DNA from: an uncultured Eubacteriales bacterium
GTDB lineage: Bacteria; Bacillota; Clostridia; Christensenellales; Aristaeellaceae
Direction: 5' to 3'
Length of the DNA stretch: 35,636 bases
Assembly: GCA_902781945.1 (NCBI GenBank)
Contig: CACZLE010000016.1
Coordinates: 1 to 35,636, forward strand
In this document: piece by piece, positions 6,048-13,915 of the stretch
Numbering within the stretch: position 1 is the first letter of the stretch
Layout: each line of letters opens with the position of its first letter
Translations under genes and position numbers: made by a program
The notes under the pieces: generated by a model
What the model saw: only the letters and a program-made list of their open reading frames with translations
What the model was told of the DNA's origin: nothing
Databases searched by the model: none

Positions 6048-6092
6048 TTCATACCCGGAGTGTCATGTGTTCGAATCACATCGGAGCCACCA
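6048..6092 (+). other. Prophage attachment site: 3' half of a CAT-anticodon tRNA (attR)
   Basis: From 6048 the sequence is a tRNA from the anticodon loop on: TTCATAC (CAT at 6050-6052), 3' anticodon-stem strand CCGGA, variable region GTGTC, a perfect T arm (ATGTG/CACAT around TTCGAAT), acceptor strand CGGAGCC, A and CCA. The 5' half is missing: no GGCTCCG acceptor or D arm lies upstream, and the bases before the loop do not complete a proper 5-bp stem with a 7-nt loop. Such a fragment is what remains when a tyrosine integrase crosses over in an anticodon loop. The tRNA is Met or Ile2; the intact copy should lie left of the window. Confidence 0.8.
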
Positions 6093-6096
6093 AATG

Positions 6097-6132
6097 AGTG
6101 TTTTGAGGAAAAAATCCTTGAAACACTTTTTT
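6097..6132 (+). terminator. Host terminator of the tRNA
   Basis: A 12-bp stem with two wobble pairs (6097-6108 with 6116-6127) is followed by TTTTTT. It lies four bases after CCA, where the terminator of the original tRNA gene would be. Confidence 0.75.
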
Positions 6133-6145
6133 GTTGTGTTATAAT
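6118..6145 (+). promoter_or_regulatory. Promoter for the XRE regulator gene
   Basis: TTGAAA (6118-6123), 16 nt, TATAAT (6140-6145). The -35 box overlaps the terminator stem. Confidence 0.6.
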
Positions 6146-6178
6146 AGACCCATCAGGATAATTGTACAGGAGGAACCC

Positions 6179-6514
6179 ATGAAAACCTTTGATGGAGAAG
6201 CACTGGGCGCGCGGATTCGCCGCAAGCGTCAGGAATACGGCCTTTTGCAGAAGGAGATGGCCGACAGCATCGGGGTGTCTCTTTCCTTCTATGGTCATAT
6301 CGAGCGTGGCGCCCGGCTGCCCAGCGTGCCCACCCTGGTGCTGATCGCCAATCGGCTGGGGATCGGCGTGGATGTCCTGCTGCGGGACAGCCTGGACAAT
6401 CCTTGCCTGCCACAAAAGAAATGGTCAGACCGGCAGCTGGGCATTTTCCGGCAGTTCTTGGAAAACCAGGGCGAGGAGCCGGACGATTGGTTCAGCCGGG
6501 ATGGCGAAGAATAA
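6179..6514 (+). CDS. XRE-family transcriptional regulator
   Basis: ATG 6179 has CAGGAGG upstream; the product is 111 residues. An HTH_3 domain spans about residues 8-65: LGARIRRKRQEYGLLQKEMA, SIGVSLSFYGHIERG and LVLIANRLGIGVDVLL. The C-terminal 40 residues form a short helical tail (WSDRQLGIFRQFLENQ). Lying outside the attachment site, it is a host gene, not the phage repressor. The end reads TAA-TGA-TAG in frame, three stops in a row. Targets unknown. Confidence 0.85.
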   Translation: MKTFDGEALGARIRRKRQEYGLLQKEMADSIGVSLSFYGHIERGARLPSVPTLVLIANRLGIGVDVLLRDSLDNPCLPQKKWSDRQLGIFRQFLENQGEEPDDWFSRDGEE

Positions 6515-6523
6515 TGATAGTGG

Positions 6524-6562
6524 GGCTGTGAAAGCAGGCGCATCTGTTTTCGCAGCCTTTTT
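6524..6562 (+). terminator. Terminator after the XRE gene
   Basis: A 14-bp stem with two mismatches (6524-6537 with 6544-6557) is followed by TTTTT. Confidence 0.75.
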
Positions 6563-6585
6563 CATGAGCAAAAGGAGAATACGAT

Positions 6586-7773
6586 ATGCAGGAGATCAGG
6601 TGTCCGCATTGCGGCGAGGTGTTCCAGGTGGACGAGGCGGGGTACGCCGCCATCGCACAGCAGGTGCGGGACGCGGAATTCAATAAGGAAGTGGCCCGGC
6701 GGGAACAGACGGCGGTGCAGCTGGCCCTGGCCCAGGCCGCACAGGAAAAAGAAAAGTTAAAGGCCCAGGCCGAGATGGAGAAGCTCCAGGCCCGGCAGCA
6801 GGCGGAAAGCTATCAGCGGGAGCTGGCCCTGGAAAAGGAGCGCGCCAAGGCCGCGCTGCAAAACGCCCTGGCGGAACATGAGCTGAAAATCCAAACCCTG
6901 AGCAGCGATCTAAGGCACGAAAAGGACGAATGGGTCAACCGCGAGCATATGCTGCGGGAGCAGCACAAGATCGAATTGGCCATGAAGGATGAGCAGATTG
7001 CCCAATATCGGGATTTCAAGGCCCGCCAGTCCACCAAAATGGTGGGAGAAAGCCTGGAGCAGCATTGCCTGAACGAATTCAACAAGCTGCGCATGACGGC
7101 CTTCCCCAACGCTTCCTTCGATAAGGACAACGACGCCCGCACCGGCAGCAAGGGGGATTTCATCTACCGGGAGAAAACGGAGGATGGGATCGAATTCCTG
7201 TCCATTATGTTTGAGATGAAAAACGAAATGGACACCACCGCCACCAAGCATCGCAACGAGGATTTCTTCCGGGAGCTGGATAAGGACAGGCGGGAGAAAA
7301 AGTGCGAGTACGCCGTGCTGGTCTCCTTGCTGGAGGCGGACAGCGAGCTTTATAACACCGGCATCGTGGATGTGTCCTATCGCTATGAAAAAATGTATGT
7401 AATCCGCCCGCAGTTCTTTATCCCCATGATCACCGTGCTGCGCAACGCCGCCCTGCATGCCGTGCAGGCCCGGCGGGAGTTGGCCATGATCCGGGAGCAG
7501 AACATCGATATCACCAATTTTGAGAATGAAGTAAACGAATTCAAGGAGAGGTTTTCCTATAATTATCAGCAGGCCAGCAAGCGCTTCCAGGAGGCCATCG
7601 ACGAGATCGACAAATCCATCGATCATCTGGAAAAGATCAAAAAGGCCCTGCTGTCCTCGGATCGCCAGCTGCGCCTGGCCAACGACAAGGCGGAGGATCT
7701 CTCCATCAAAAAGCTGACACGGGGCAATCCCACCATGCAGCAAAGATTTGCCGAACTGAAACAGGAGGAATGA
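6586..7773 (+). CDS. DUF2130 domain protein
   Basis: The 395-residue protein starts at ATG 6586 with AAAGGAG upstream. A CPHCG zinc-knuckle-like motif lies at residues 6-10, then a long Ala/Glu/Gln/Lys coiled coil (about 30-135). The DUF2130 core follows, with [16 protein letters not shown] and [14 protein letters not shown], a PD-(D/E)xK-nuclease-like pattern of acidic and Lys residues, then a C-terminal helical bundle. No activity is established that I can name; a nuclease-like fold is inferred from the motif. It ends overlapping or abutting the next gene, so the two are probably co-transcribed. Confidence 0.8.
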   Translation: MQEIRCPHCGEVFQVDEAGYAAIAQQVRDAEFNKEVARREQTAVQLALAQAAQEKEKLKAQAEMEKLQARQQAESYQRELALEKERAKAALQNALAEHELKIQTLSSDLRHEKDEWVNREHMLREQHKIELAMKDEQIAQYRDFKARQSTKMVGESLEQHCLNEFNKLRMTAFPNASFDKDNDARTGSKGDFIYREKTEDGIEFLSIMFEMKNEMDTTATKHRNEDFFRELDKDRREKKCEYAVLVSLLEADSELYNTGIVDVSYRYEKMYVIRPQFFIPMITVLRNAALHAVQARRELAMIREQNIDITNFENEVNEFKERFSYNYQQASKRFQEAIDEIDKSIDHLEKIKKALLSSDRQLRLANDKAEDLSIKKLTRGNPTMQQRFAELKQEE

Positions 7774-7775
7774 AC

Positions 7776-8597
7776 GTGCGTGTATTGCTGACGGGCGCAA
7801 AGGGCTTCGTGGGGGCCAGGATTCGGGAAGCGCTGCCTGTGATGGAAGCCCCGTCCCTGCGGAACGCGGATCGCGCCGCCATCCGGCGGCTCCTGGCTGA
7901 AACCCGGCCTGACGTGATCGTCCATACGGCGGCCATTTCCGATATCGGGGCCTGCGATGCCCAGCCGGAGGCCTCCCAATATACCAACGTGGATATCCCC
8001 GTGATGCTGGCGGAGGAAGCGCCGGGGGCCAAGCTGATCTTTTTCAGCAGCGATCAGGTGTATGGAGAATGCGGAGAGATAGGCCCATATGCGGAGGATA
8101 CCGTGGCTCCCGCCAACCTCTATGCCCGGGAAAAGCTGGAGATGGAGCGGCGGGTGATGGAGATCGCTCCGGACGCCGTGCTGCTGCGGGCCACCTGGAT
8201 GTATGACGCGCCTTTGTATGATGTGCCGAACCGGCACAATCTGCTTTCCCTGCTGCTGCGCGCGGCCATTCGACGGGAGCCCATGACCTTTTCCAAATCG
8301 GAATACCGCGGTATCACGTATGTGCGAGAGGTGGCGGAGAATATCCCGAAACTTTGCGACCTGCCCGGCGGCGCGTACAATTACGGCAGCGAAAATACCC
8401 TGTCCATGTACGATACCATCTCTGAAATTGTGCGTCGCTGGGGCCTGCCGGTGGAACTCAGGGAAGATGATCGTTCTCATCATAATCTTTGGATGAATTG
8501 CGGGAAAATCAAGCGTCATGGCATTCATTTTTCGGATACGGTACAAGGTTTTGAACGTTGTTTGCGGGATTACGACCTGAACATCCTGACGAAATAA
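7776..8597 (+). CDS. SDR-type NAD(P)-dependent reductase, RmlD-like
   Basis: The product begins VLLTGAKGFVGARI, a Rossmann nucleotide site, followed by DVIVHTAAISDIGACD, the SSDQVYGE active-site strand and YAREK (catalytic Tyr-x3-Lys). This layout is that of dTDP-4-dehydrorhamnose reductase and other extended SDRs; the true substrate is not clear. ATG 7770 lies only one base from AGGAGG, whereas GTG 7776 is seven bases away, so I use GTG (273 residues). It sits 12 bases ahead of the GH94 gene. Confidence 0.75.
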   Translation: MRVLLTGAKGFVGARIREALPVMEAPSLRNADRAAIRRLLAETRPDVIVHTAAISDIGACDAQPEASQYTNVDIPVMLAEEAPGAKLIFFSSDQVYGECGEIGPYAEDTVAPANLYAREKLEMERRVMEIAPDAVLLRATWMYDAPLYDVPNRHNLLSLLLRAAIRREPMTFSKSEYRGITYVREVAENIPKLCDLPGGAYNYGSENTLSMYDTISEIVRRWGLPVELREDDRSHHNLWMNCGKIKRHGIHFSDTVQGFERCLRDYDLNILTK

Positions 8598-8609
8598 GGA
8601 GGAACCAAG

Positions 8610-11006
8610 ATGCGGTACGGATACTTTGACAATGAGAAACGGGAGTATGTGATCACCGACCCTCGCACTCCCATGCCCTGGGCCAACTATCTGGGCTCGC
8701 CGGAATATGGCGCCATCGTGACCCAGAACGCCGGCGGATACAGCTTCGTCAAGTCCGGCGCGGCGGGCCGTATCCTGCGCTATACCTTCAATCAGTTCGA
8801 TGAGCCGGGCCGCTATGTGTACCTGCGGGACCAGGCCACGGGCGATTTCTGGTCCGCCTCCTGGCGTCCGGTGGAAAAGCCCCTGAGCGACTATCATACC
8901 ATCACCCGCCATGGCACCGCCTATACCCAGATCGAATCCGGCTATCAGGGTATCGAGAGCAAGGTGCTCTATTACGTGCCCCTGGATGCCACCCATGAGG
9001 TGTGGCGGGTGCAGGTGAAAAATACCGGCGACGTCCGGCGTGAAATCGGCGTGTTCGGCTACTGCGAGTTCACCACCGAGAGCTTCTACACCCAGGACCT
9101 GGTGAACATGCAGTACACCCAGTTCATCACCAAAACGGAATTCCATGACGATCATATTTTGCAGCGCATCAACCAGTTCTGCGGCGTGAACGCCGAGGGC
9201 GAAAACGGCAAGGAGCGCTTCTTCGGCATGGCGGGCGCGAAGGTATGCAGCTACACCGGCCGCCGCGAGCGCTTCCTGGGCGTCCACCGCTTCCACGAGC
9301 CCCAGGGCGTGCTGGATGGCAAGCTGGATGATTCCCTGAACTTCAATGGAAATCCCTGCGGTGCGCTGCACACGGTGCTGACACTGGAACCGGGCGAAAC
9401 CAAAACCTTTGTTTTCCTATTGGGCCAGAAGGGCGAAAAGCAAGCCCGCGCGCTGCTGGAGCGTTATCAGGAACCCGCAAAAACCGTGGATTCCGAATGG
9501 AAACAGCTCGTCGCCCATTGGCACGGCAAGCTGAACGCCCTGCAGATCCATACCCCGGACGAGGACCTGAACACCATGGTGAACACCTGGAACGCCTTCC
9601 AGTGCTATATCACCTTTATCTGGAGCCGGGCTGCCAGCCTGGTATACGCGGGCGAGCGCAACGGCTACGGATACCGCGACACCGTGCAGGATATACAGGG
9701 CATTATTCATCTGGACCCGCAGATGGCCAAGGAGCGCATCCGCTTCATGTTCTCCGCCCAGGTGCATCATGGCGCGGGCCTGCCCCTGGTCAAGTTTGAC
9801 CACAATCCCGGCCATGAGGATACGCCGGAGCAGGAAAGCTACGTCAAGACCACGGGCCATCCCCATTATCGGGCGGACGACGCCATGTGGCTTTTCCCCA
9901 CGGTGTATAAGTACATCGCCGAGACAGGGGACAGGGATTTCCTGAACGAAGTGATCCCCTTTGCCGATTATGACGAGGGCACCGTTATCGAACACCTCAA
10001 GCGGGCCATCGATTTTACCCTGCATCATCTGGGGGCCCATGACATGCCTGCCGGTCTGCACGCCGACTGGAACGACTGTCTGCAACTGGGCGCGCAGGGG
10101 GAGAGCAGCTTTGTGGCTCTGCAATTCTACATGGCCATGAAGAAGCTCCATGAGCTGCTGCCCGATACGCCGGAGCATACTGAATACAAGAAATGGCTGG
10201 AGGAGCAGGCGGATGCGCAGCTCCAGCTCATCAACCGGCATTTCTGGGAGGACGACAGGTTCCGCCGGGGCTACACCCAGGATGGGGCGGTCATCGGCAG
10301 CAAGCACGATCCCGAGGCCGCCATGTGGCTCAATCCCCAGAGTTGGAGCGTCATCTCCGGCGCGGGCACCCGGGAGCAGATGGAAAAGAGCATGGAAACG
10401 GCCTACGAGCTGCTCAATACCCCCAACGGTCTGGAACTGATGACGCCCTGTTATAAGGAGCACTCCTTCCAGGGGGCGGCCATGCTGCTGTTCAACCCCA
10501 CCACCAAGGAAAACGGCGGCATCTTCTGCCAGCCTCAGGGCTGGGCCATCCTGGCGGAAGCCCTGCTGGGCCATGGGGACCGGGCCTTCCAGTATTTCAA
10601 GGAATCCTGTCCCGCCGCCTATAACGACCGGGCGGAGATCCGCGAGGTGGAGCCCTATGTGCATTCCCAGTTTATCGAGGGGCATGAGTCTCCTCAGCCG
10701 GGACGCGCCCACGTGCATTGGCTGACGGGCACCGCCTCCACCGTCATGGTGGGCATGGTGGAGGGTATTTTGGGCCTGCGGCCCACGCCCGACGGCCTGC
10801 GGATCATTCCCGCCATTCCCGCCGAATGGGACGGCTTTGCCATGGACAAGACCTTCCGGGGCAAGCGGCTGCATATCACCGTGGACAACAGCGCCCACCA
10901 TCAGGGAGGCGTACAGAAGACGCTGATCAACGGGGCGGAGATCAAACAGGACGTGCTGACGGACGAGCTGCTGCATGACGGCGATCAGATCACCGTGGTG
11001 ATGTGA
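8610..11006 (+). CDS. GH94 disaccharide phosphorylase
   Basis: The 798-residue protein has the usual GH94 length. It starts MRYGYFDNEKREYVITDPRT, like cellobiose and chitobiose phosphorylases. A beta-sandwich domain fills about residues 1-270, and an (alpha/alpha)6 barrel follows. HADWNDCLQ at about 484-492 holds the conserved catalytic Asp. WSRAASLVYAGERNGYGYRDT and HSFQGAAMLLFNPTTKENGG also fit the family. These cytoplasmic enzymes split a beta-linked disaccharide with phosphate, giving sugar-1-phosphate. Cellobiose, N,N'-diacetylchitobiose and related sugars cannot be told apart here. AGGAGG lies seven bases before ATG. One base separates it from the GH13 gene. Confidence 0.85.
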   Translation: MRYGYFDNEKREYVITDPRTPMPWANYLGSPEYGAIVTQNAGGYSFVKSGAAGRILRYTFNQFDEPGRYVYLRDQATGDFWSASWRPVEKPLSDYHTITRHGTAYTQIESGYQGIESKVLYYVPLDATHEVWRVQVKNTGDVRREIGVFGYCEFTTESFYTQDLVNMQYTQFITKTEFHDDHILQRINQFCGVNAEGENGKERFFGMAGAKVCSYTGRRERFLGVHRFHEPQGVLDGKLDDSLNFNGNPCGALHTVLTLEPGETKTFVFLLGQKGEKQARALLERYQEPAKTVDSEWKQLVAHWHGKLNALQIHTPDEDLNTMVNTWNAFQCYITFIWSRAASLVYAGERNGYGYRDTVQDIQGIIHLDPQMAKERIRFMFSAQVHHGAGLPLVKFDHNPGHEDTPEQESYVKTTGHPHYRADDAMWLFPTVYKYIAETGDRDFLNEVIPFADYDEGTVIEHLKRAIDFTLHHLGAHDMPAGLHADWNDCLQLGAQGESSFVALQFYMAMKKLHELLPDTPEHTEYKKWLEEQADAQLQLINRHFWEDDRFRRGYTQDGAVIGSKHDPEAAMWLNPQSWSVISGAGTREQMEKSMETAYELLNTPNGLELMTPCYKEHSFQGAAMLLFNPTTKENGGIFCQPQGWAILAEALLGHGDRAFQYFKESCPAAYNDRAEIREVEPYVHSQFIEGHESPQPGRAHVHWLTGTASTVMVGMVEGILGLRPTPDGLRIIPAIPAEWDGFAMDKTFRGKRLHITVDNSAHHQGGVQKTLINGAEIKQDVLTDELLHDGDQITVVM

Positions 11007-11007
11007 A

Positions 11008-12495
11008 ATGAAAAGGCTTCTTTGCATCCTGCTGTGCGTCCTGACGGCGCTTGCCGTCCTGCCCGGTCTGGCGGAGAACCATAACTGGTATGAGGTCTTT
11101 GTACGATCCTATCAGGACAGCGACGGGGACGGAATCGGCGATCTGAACGGCCTGGCGGAACGATTGGATTATATCCAGGATATGGGGTATGACGGCCTGT
11201 GGCTCATGCCCATCATGCCCAGCCCTTCCTATCATAAGTACGATGTAACGGATTACTGCGCCATCGACCCGGAATACGGAACGCTGGAGGATATGCGGGC
11301 GCTGATTGAAAAGGCGCATGGCGCAGGGATCAAGCTGATCATCGATCTGCCCATCAACCATTCCTCCACCCGGCATCCCTGGTTCCTGGCGGCCTGCGAG
11401 GCGCTGCGCGCGGGAGAGGAAAGCCCCTATATTGCCTATTACAATTTCCAGCAGAAGGCTGAAACTGGTTTTGCGCCGCTGGAGGGGACGGATTGGTATT
11501 ATGAGGAGCGCTTTGCCGGCGGCGGCATGCCCGATCTGAACCTGGACAATGAGCAGATATGGCAGGAGATCGAAGGTATCTTGCGTTTCTGGCTCGCGGA
11601 TATGGAAGTGGACGGCTTCCGCCTGGATGCCGTCACCAGCTATTTCACCGGCGATCATGAGCGGAATATCAAGGCGCTCACCCGTTTCAAGGCCCTGTGC
11701 GAAGCCATCAGGCCGGATACCTACCTGGTGGGGGAATGCTGGACCGGGCTGACCACCATCGCGGATTATTACCGCAGCGGCTTGCGGTTCTTCCTGTTTC
11801 CGGCCTCTCAGGCGGAGGGCTTCGTCGCCGCCAGCCTGCGGGGAAGATCCGGCCATGCGGAGAAGTTTGCCAAGAACTATCAGGCGGTGCTGGAGGCCAT
11901 TCCCGAGGGCGTGCTGGCGCCCTTCCTCAGCAATCATGACACGGGCCGCACCATCGGCAGCGTGCAGGGGCGCAGCAATCTGCCCATCGCCAAGTTTGCC
12001 GAAGGCGTGCTGAACATGATGCAGGGCGACATATACACCTATTACGGCGAGGAGATCGGCATGGTGGGCAGCGGGGACGATCCCAACAAGCGTCTGGCCA
12101 TGTATTGGTCGGACGGGGATATGACTGCCCAGCCCCCCGGCGTCACCAGTTTGGAATACGCCTATCCTTCGGTGGAGATCCAGCAGGCCGATCCTGATTC
12201 CCTGCTGCATTATTGCCGCCGGGCCAATCAGCTGCGTCTCAAATATCCCATGATAGCCGAGGGAAAAAATGAATTCCTGCGGGCGGAAGGAGATCTGTGC
12301 GTGATGCGCAGGTTCTCAGACGAAGGCGAATGCGTGATCGTCCTCAATTTTTCCGCCAAGGACACCCTGCAATATACAATGGAACAGGGCATGCGTATCG
12401 GGGATTCGCTGGAGGTCGGCGCGGAAACGGCTGTCATAGCGGACGGCCAACTGATCCTTCCGCCGTACAGCATCGTAATTTTAATAAAAAACTGA
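11008..12495 (+). CDS. Secreted GH13 alpha-amylase-family enzyme
   Basis: The 495-residue protein has a signal peptide (MKRLLCILLCVLTALAVLPG, cleavage near LAEN) and the GH13 barrel. Its conserved regions are DLPINH, GFRLDAV (nucleophile Asp207), LVGECW (acid/base Glu243) and SNHDTG (Asp311). An early Asp-rich loop DSDGDGIGD is typical of calcium-binding oligo-glucosidase/amylase members. It probably trims alpha-glucans outside the cell for the ABC importer encoded next. Its start lies one base after the GH94 stop, with GGTGATG as ribosome site, so the two are translated together. Exact bond specificity is not readable. Confidence 0.85.
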   Translation: MKRLLCILLCVLTALAVLPGLAENHNWYEVFVRSYQDSDGDGIGDLNGLAERLDYIQDMGYDGLWLMPIMPSPSYHKYDVTDYCAIDPEYGTLEDMRALIEKAHGAGIKLIIDLPINHSSTRHPWFLAACEALRAGEESPYIAYYNFQQKAETGFAPLEGTDWYYEERFAGGGMPDLNLDNEQIWQEIEGILRFWLADMEVDGFRLDAVTSYFTGDHERNIKALTRFKALCEAIRPDTYLVGECWTGLTTIADYYRSGLRFFLFPASQAEGFVAASLRGRSGHAEKFAKNYQAVLEAIPEGVLAPFLSNHDTGRTIGSVQGRSNLPIAKFAEGVLNMMQGDIYTYYGEEIGMVGSGDDPNKRLAMYWSDGDMTAQPPGVTSLEYAYPSVEIQQADPDSLLHYCRRANQLRLKYPMIAEGKNEFLRAEGDLCVMRRFSDEGECVIVLNFSAKDTLQYTMEQGMRIGDSLEVGAETAVIADGQLILPPYSIVILIKN

Positions 12496-12504
12496 GGAAA
12501 ATTG

Positions 12505-12533
12505 TTTACATTCTTTGTGAATTGTGCTATTAT
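12505..12533 (+). promoter_or_regulatory. Promoter of the sugar ABC operon
   Basis: TTTACA (12505-12510), 17 nt, TATTAT (12528-12533), between the GH13 gene and the binding-protein gene. Confidence 0.7.
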
Positions 12534-12565
12534 TTTATTGATTCAGGGAAATTGAATAGTTCTTT

Positions 12566-12580
12566 ACAGCGATACGCTGT
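12566..12580 (+). promoter_or_regulatory. Candidate operator palindrome
   Basis: ACAGCG-ATA-CGCTGT is a perfect 6-bp inverted repeat with a 3-nt centre, about 25 bases past the expected transcription start. It could be a repressor site blocking elongation or a small RNA hairpin in the leader. Confidence 0.35.
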
Positions 12581-12626
12581 TTAGAAAAATGGCGGTCTTT
12601 CCGCTAAAATGAAGGAGGAATATTCC

Positions 12627-13832
12627 ATGAAAAAGGTATTGGCCCTGGTATTGGCGCTGGCCATGTTCCTGTCCCTCGCGTCCTTTGCTTCCGCTGAAGG
12701 CTTCAGCGGCGAAGTGAAGATCTGGGTCGCCGAAGCGACTGTGGACTTCACCAAAGAGCAGGTGGAGGCCTTCAAGGCTGCCCATCCTGAATATGCCAAC
12801 ATGACCGAGGTCGTCGAGCCCGTGGGCGAAGGCGACGCTGCCGGCAAGATGATCACCGACGTGGAAGCCGGCGCCGACATCTTCGGCTTTGCTCAGGATC
12901 AGCTGGCCCGTCTGGTGGCTGCTGGCGCTCTGGAAGAAGTGGAGCCCGGCAACGCCGAGGTCGTCAAGGCTGAGAATGACGCCGGTTCCGTGGGCGCCGT
13001 CACCCTGGGCGGCACCATGTATGCCTACCCCATGACCAGCGACAACGGCTACTTCCTGTACTATGACAAGAGCGTTGTCACCGATCCCACCAGCCTGGAA
13101 AAGATTCTGGCCGACTGCGAAGCCGCCGGCAAGAGCTTCTACTTTGAGATCAACTCCGGTTGGTATCAGACCGCCTTCTTCTTCGGCGCGGGCTGCGAAC
13201 TGACCTTCGACTCCAACGATGAAGGCCAGCTGGTCGCCATGAATTCCACCTACGCCTCTGAGAACGGCGTCAAGGCCCTCAAGGCCATGATCAACACCGC
13301 CAAGTCTCCCGCCTTCGTCAACGGCTCCTCCGTGTCCAACGCCACCAACCTGGCGGCCATCGTGGACGGCGTGTGGGACAGCACCCCCGCCAAGGAACTG
13401 TTTGGTGAGAACTATGCCGCCACCAAGCTGCCCACCGTGGACGGCTTCCAGCTGGGCGGCTTCGGCGGCTTCAAGATGCTGGGTGTCAAGCCCCAGACCG
13501 ATGATGACAAGCTGGCTGCCTGCGACGCGCTGGCTGCCTTCCTGACCAGCGAAGACGTGCAGCTGGCCCGCTACAACGCGGTTGGCTGGGGTCCCTCCAA
13601 CCTGGCCGCTCAGAAGAGCGAAGCCGTGCAGGCCGACGTGGCCCTGTCCGCTCTGGCTTCCCAGCTGGCCTTCTGCACTCCTCAGGGCCAGTATCCCGGC
13701 GAATACTGGAGCCTGGCCACCGCCCTGGGCGATGACGTGCTGGCCGACAAGCTGGATGACGCCGATGACGCCACCCTGCTCAAGACCCTGCAGGACTTCG
13801 AGGCTACCTGCCTGACCTATCTGGCCAAGTAA
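12627..13832 (+). CDS. Sugar ABC transporter substrate-binding protein
   Basis: ATG 12627 follows GAAGGAGGAATATTCC; the ATG at 12609 overlaps the ribosome site and is unlikely. The 401-residue product has a signal peptide (MKKVLALVLALAMFLSLASF) with an ASA-E cleavage site and no lipobox Cys, unusual for a Firmicutes binding protein. The mature part has the MalE-type fold: VKIWVAEATVDF at the start, DIFGFAQDQLARL and a YPMTSDNGYFLYYDKS hinge segment. It should capture malto- or other oligosaccharides for the permeases downstream. A strong hairpin after it probably lowers permease expression. Confidence 0.85.
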   Translation: MKKVLALVLALAMFLSLASFASAEGFSGEVKIWVAEATVDFTKEQVEAFKAAHPEYANMTEVVEPVGEGDAAGKMITDVEAGADIFGFAQDQLARLVAAGALEEVEPGNAEVVKAENDAGSVGAVTLGGTMYAYPMTSDNGYFLYYDKSVVTDPTSLEKILADCEAAGKSFYFEINSGWYQTAFFFGAGCELTFDSNDEGQLVAMNSTYASENGVKALKAMINTAKSPAFVNGSSVSNATNLAAIVDGVWDSTPAKELFGENYAATKLPTVDGFQLGGFGGFKMLGVKPQTDDDKLAACDALAAFLTSEDVQLARYNAVGWGPSNLAAQKSEAVQADVALSALASQLAFCTPQGQYPGEYWSLATALGDDVLADKLDDADDATLLKTLQDFEATCLTYLAK

Positions 13833-13844
13833 TCGCGCATCCCG

Positions 13845-13880
13845 ACAGGCTGGGGGCAGCAATGCTCCCGGCCTGTTTTT
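13845..13880 (+). terminator. Partial terminator between binding protein and permeases
   Basis: ACAGGC...GCCTGT with an inner GGG/CCC stem is followed by TTTTTAT. In ABC operons such hairpins let part of the transcripts stop, giving an excess of binding protein. Confidence 0.65.
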
Positions 13881-13915
13881 ATCGGCAATCTTACTTGAGA
13901 AGGGGGTAGGCCAGC

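Noticed and set aside
6179..6514. XRE gene as the prophage repressor
   Set aside because: It lies outside the attachment site, behind the host tRNA terminator and with its own promoter.
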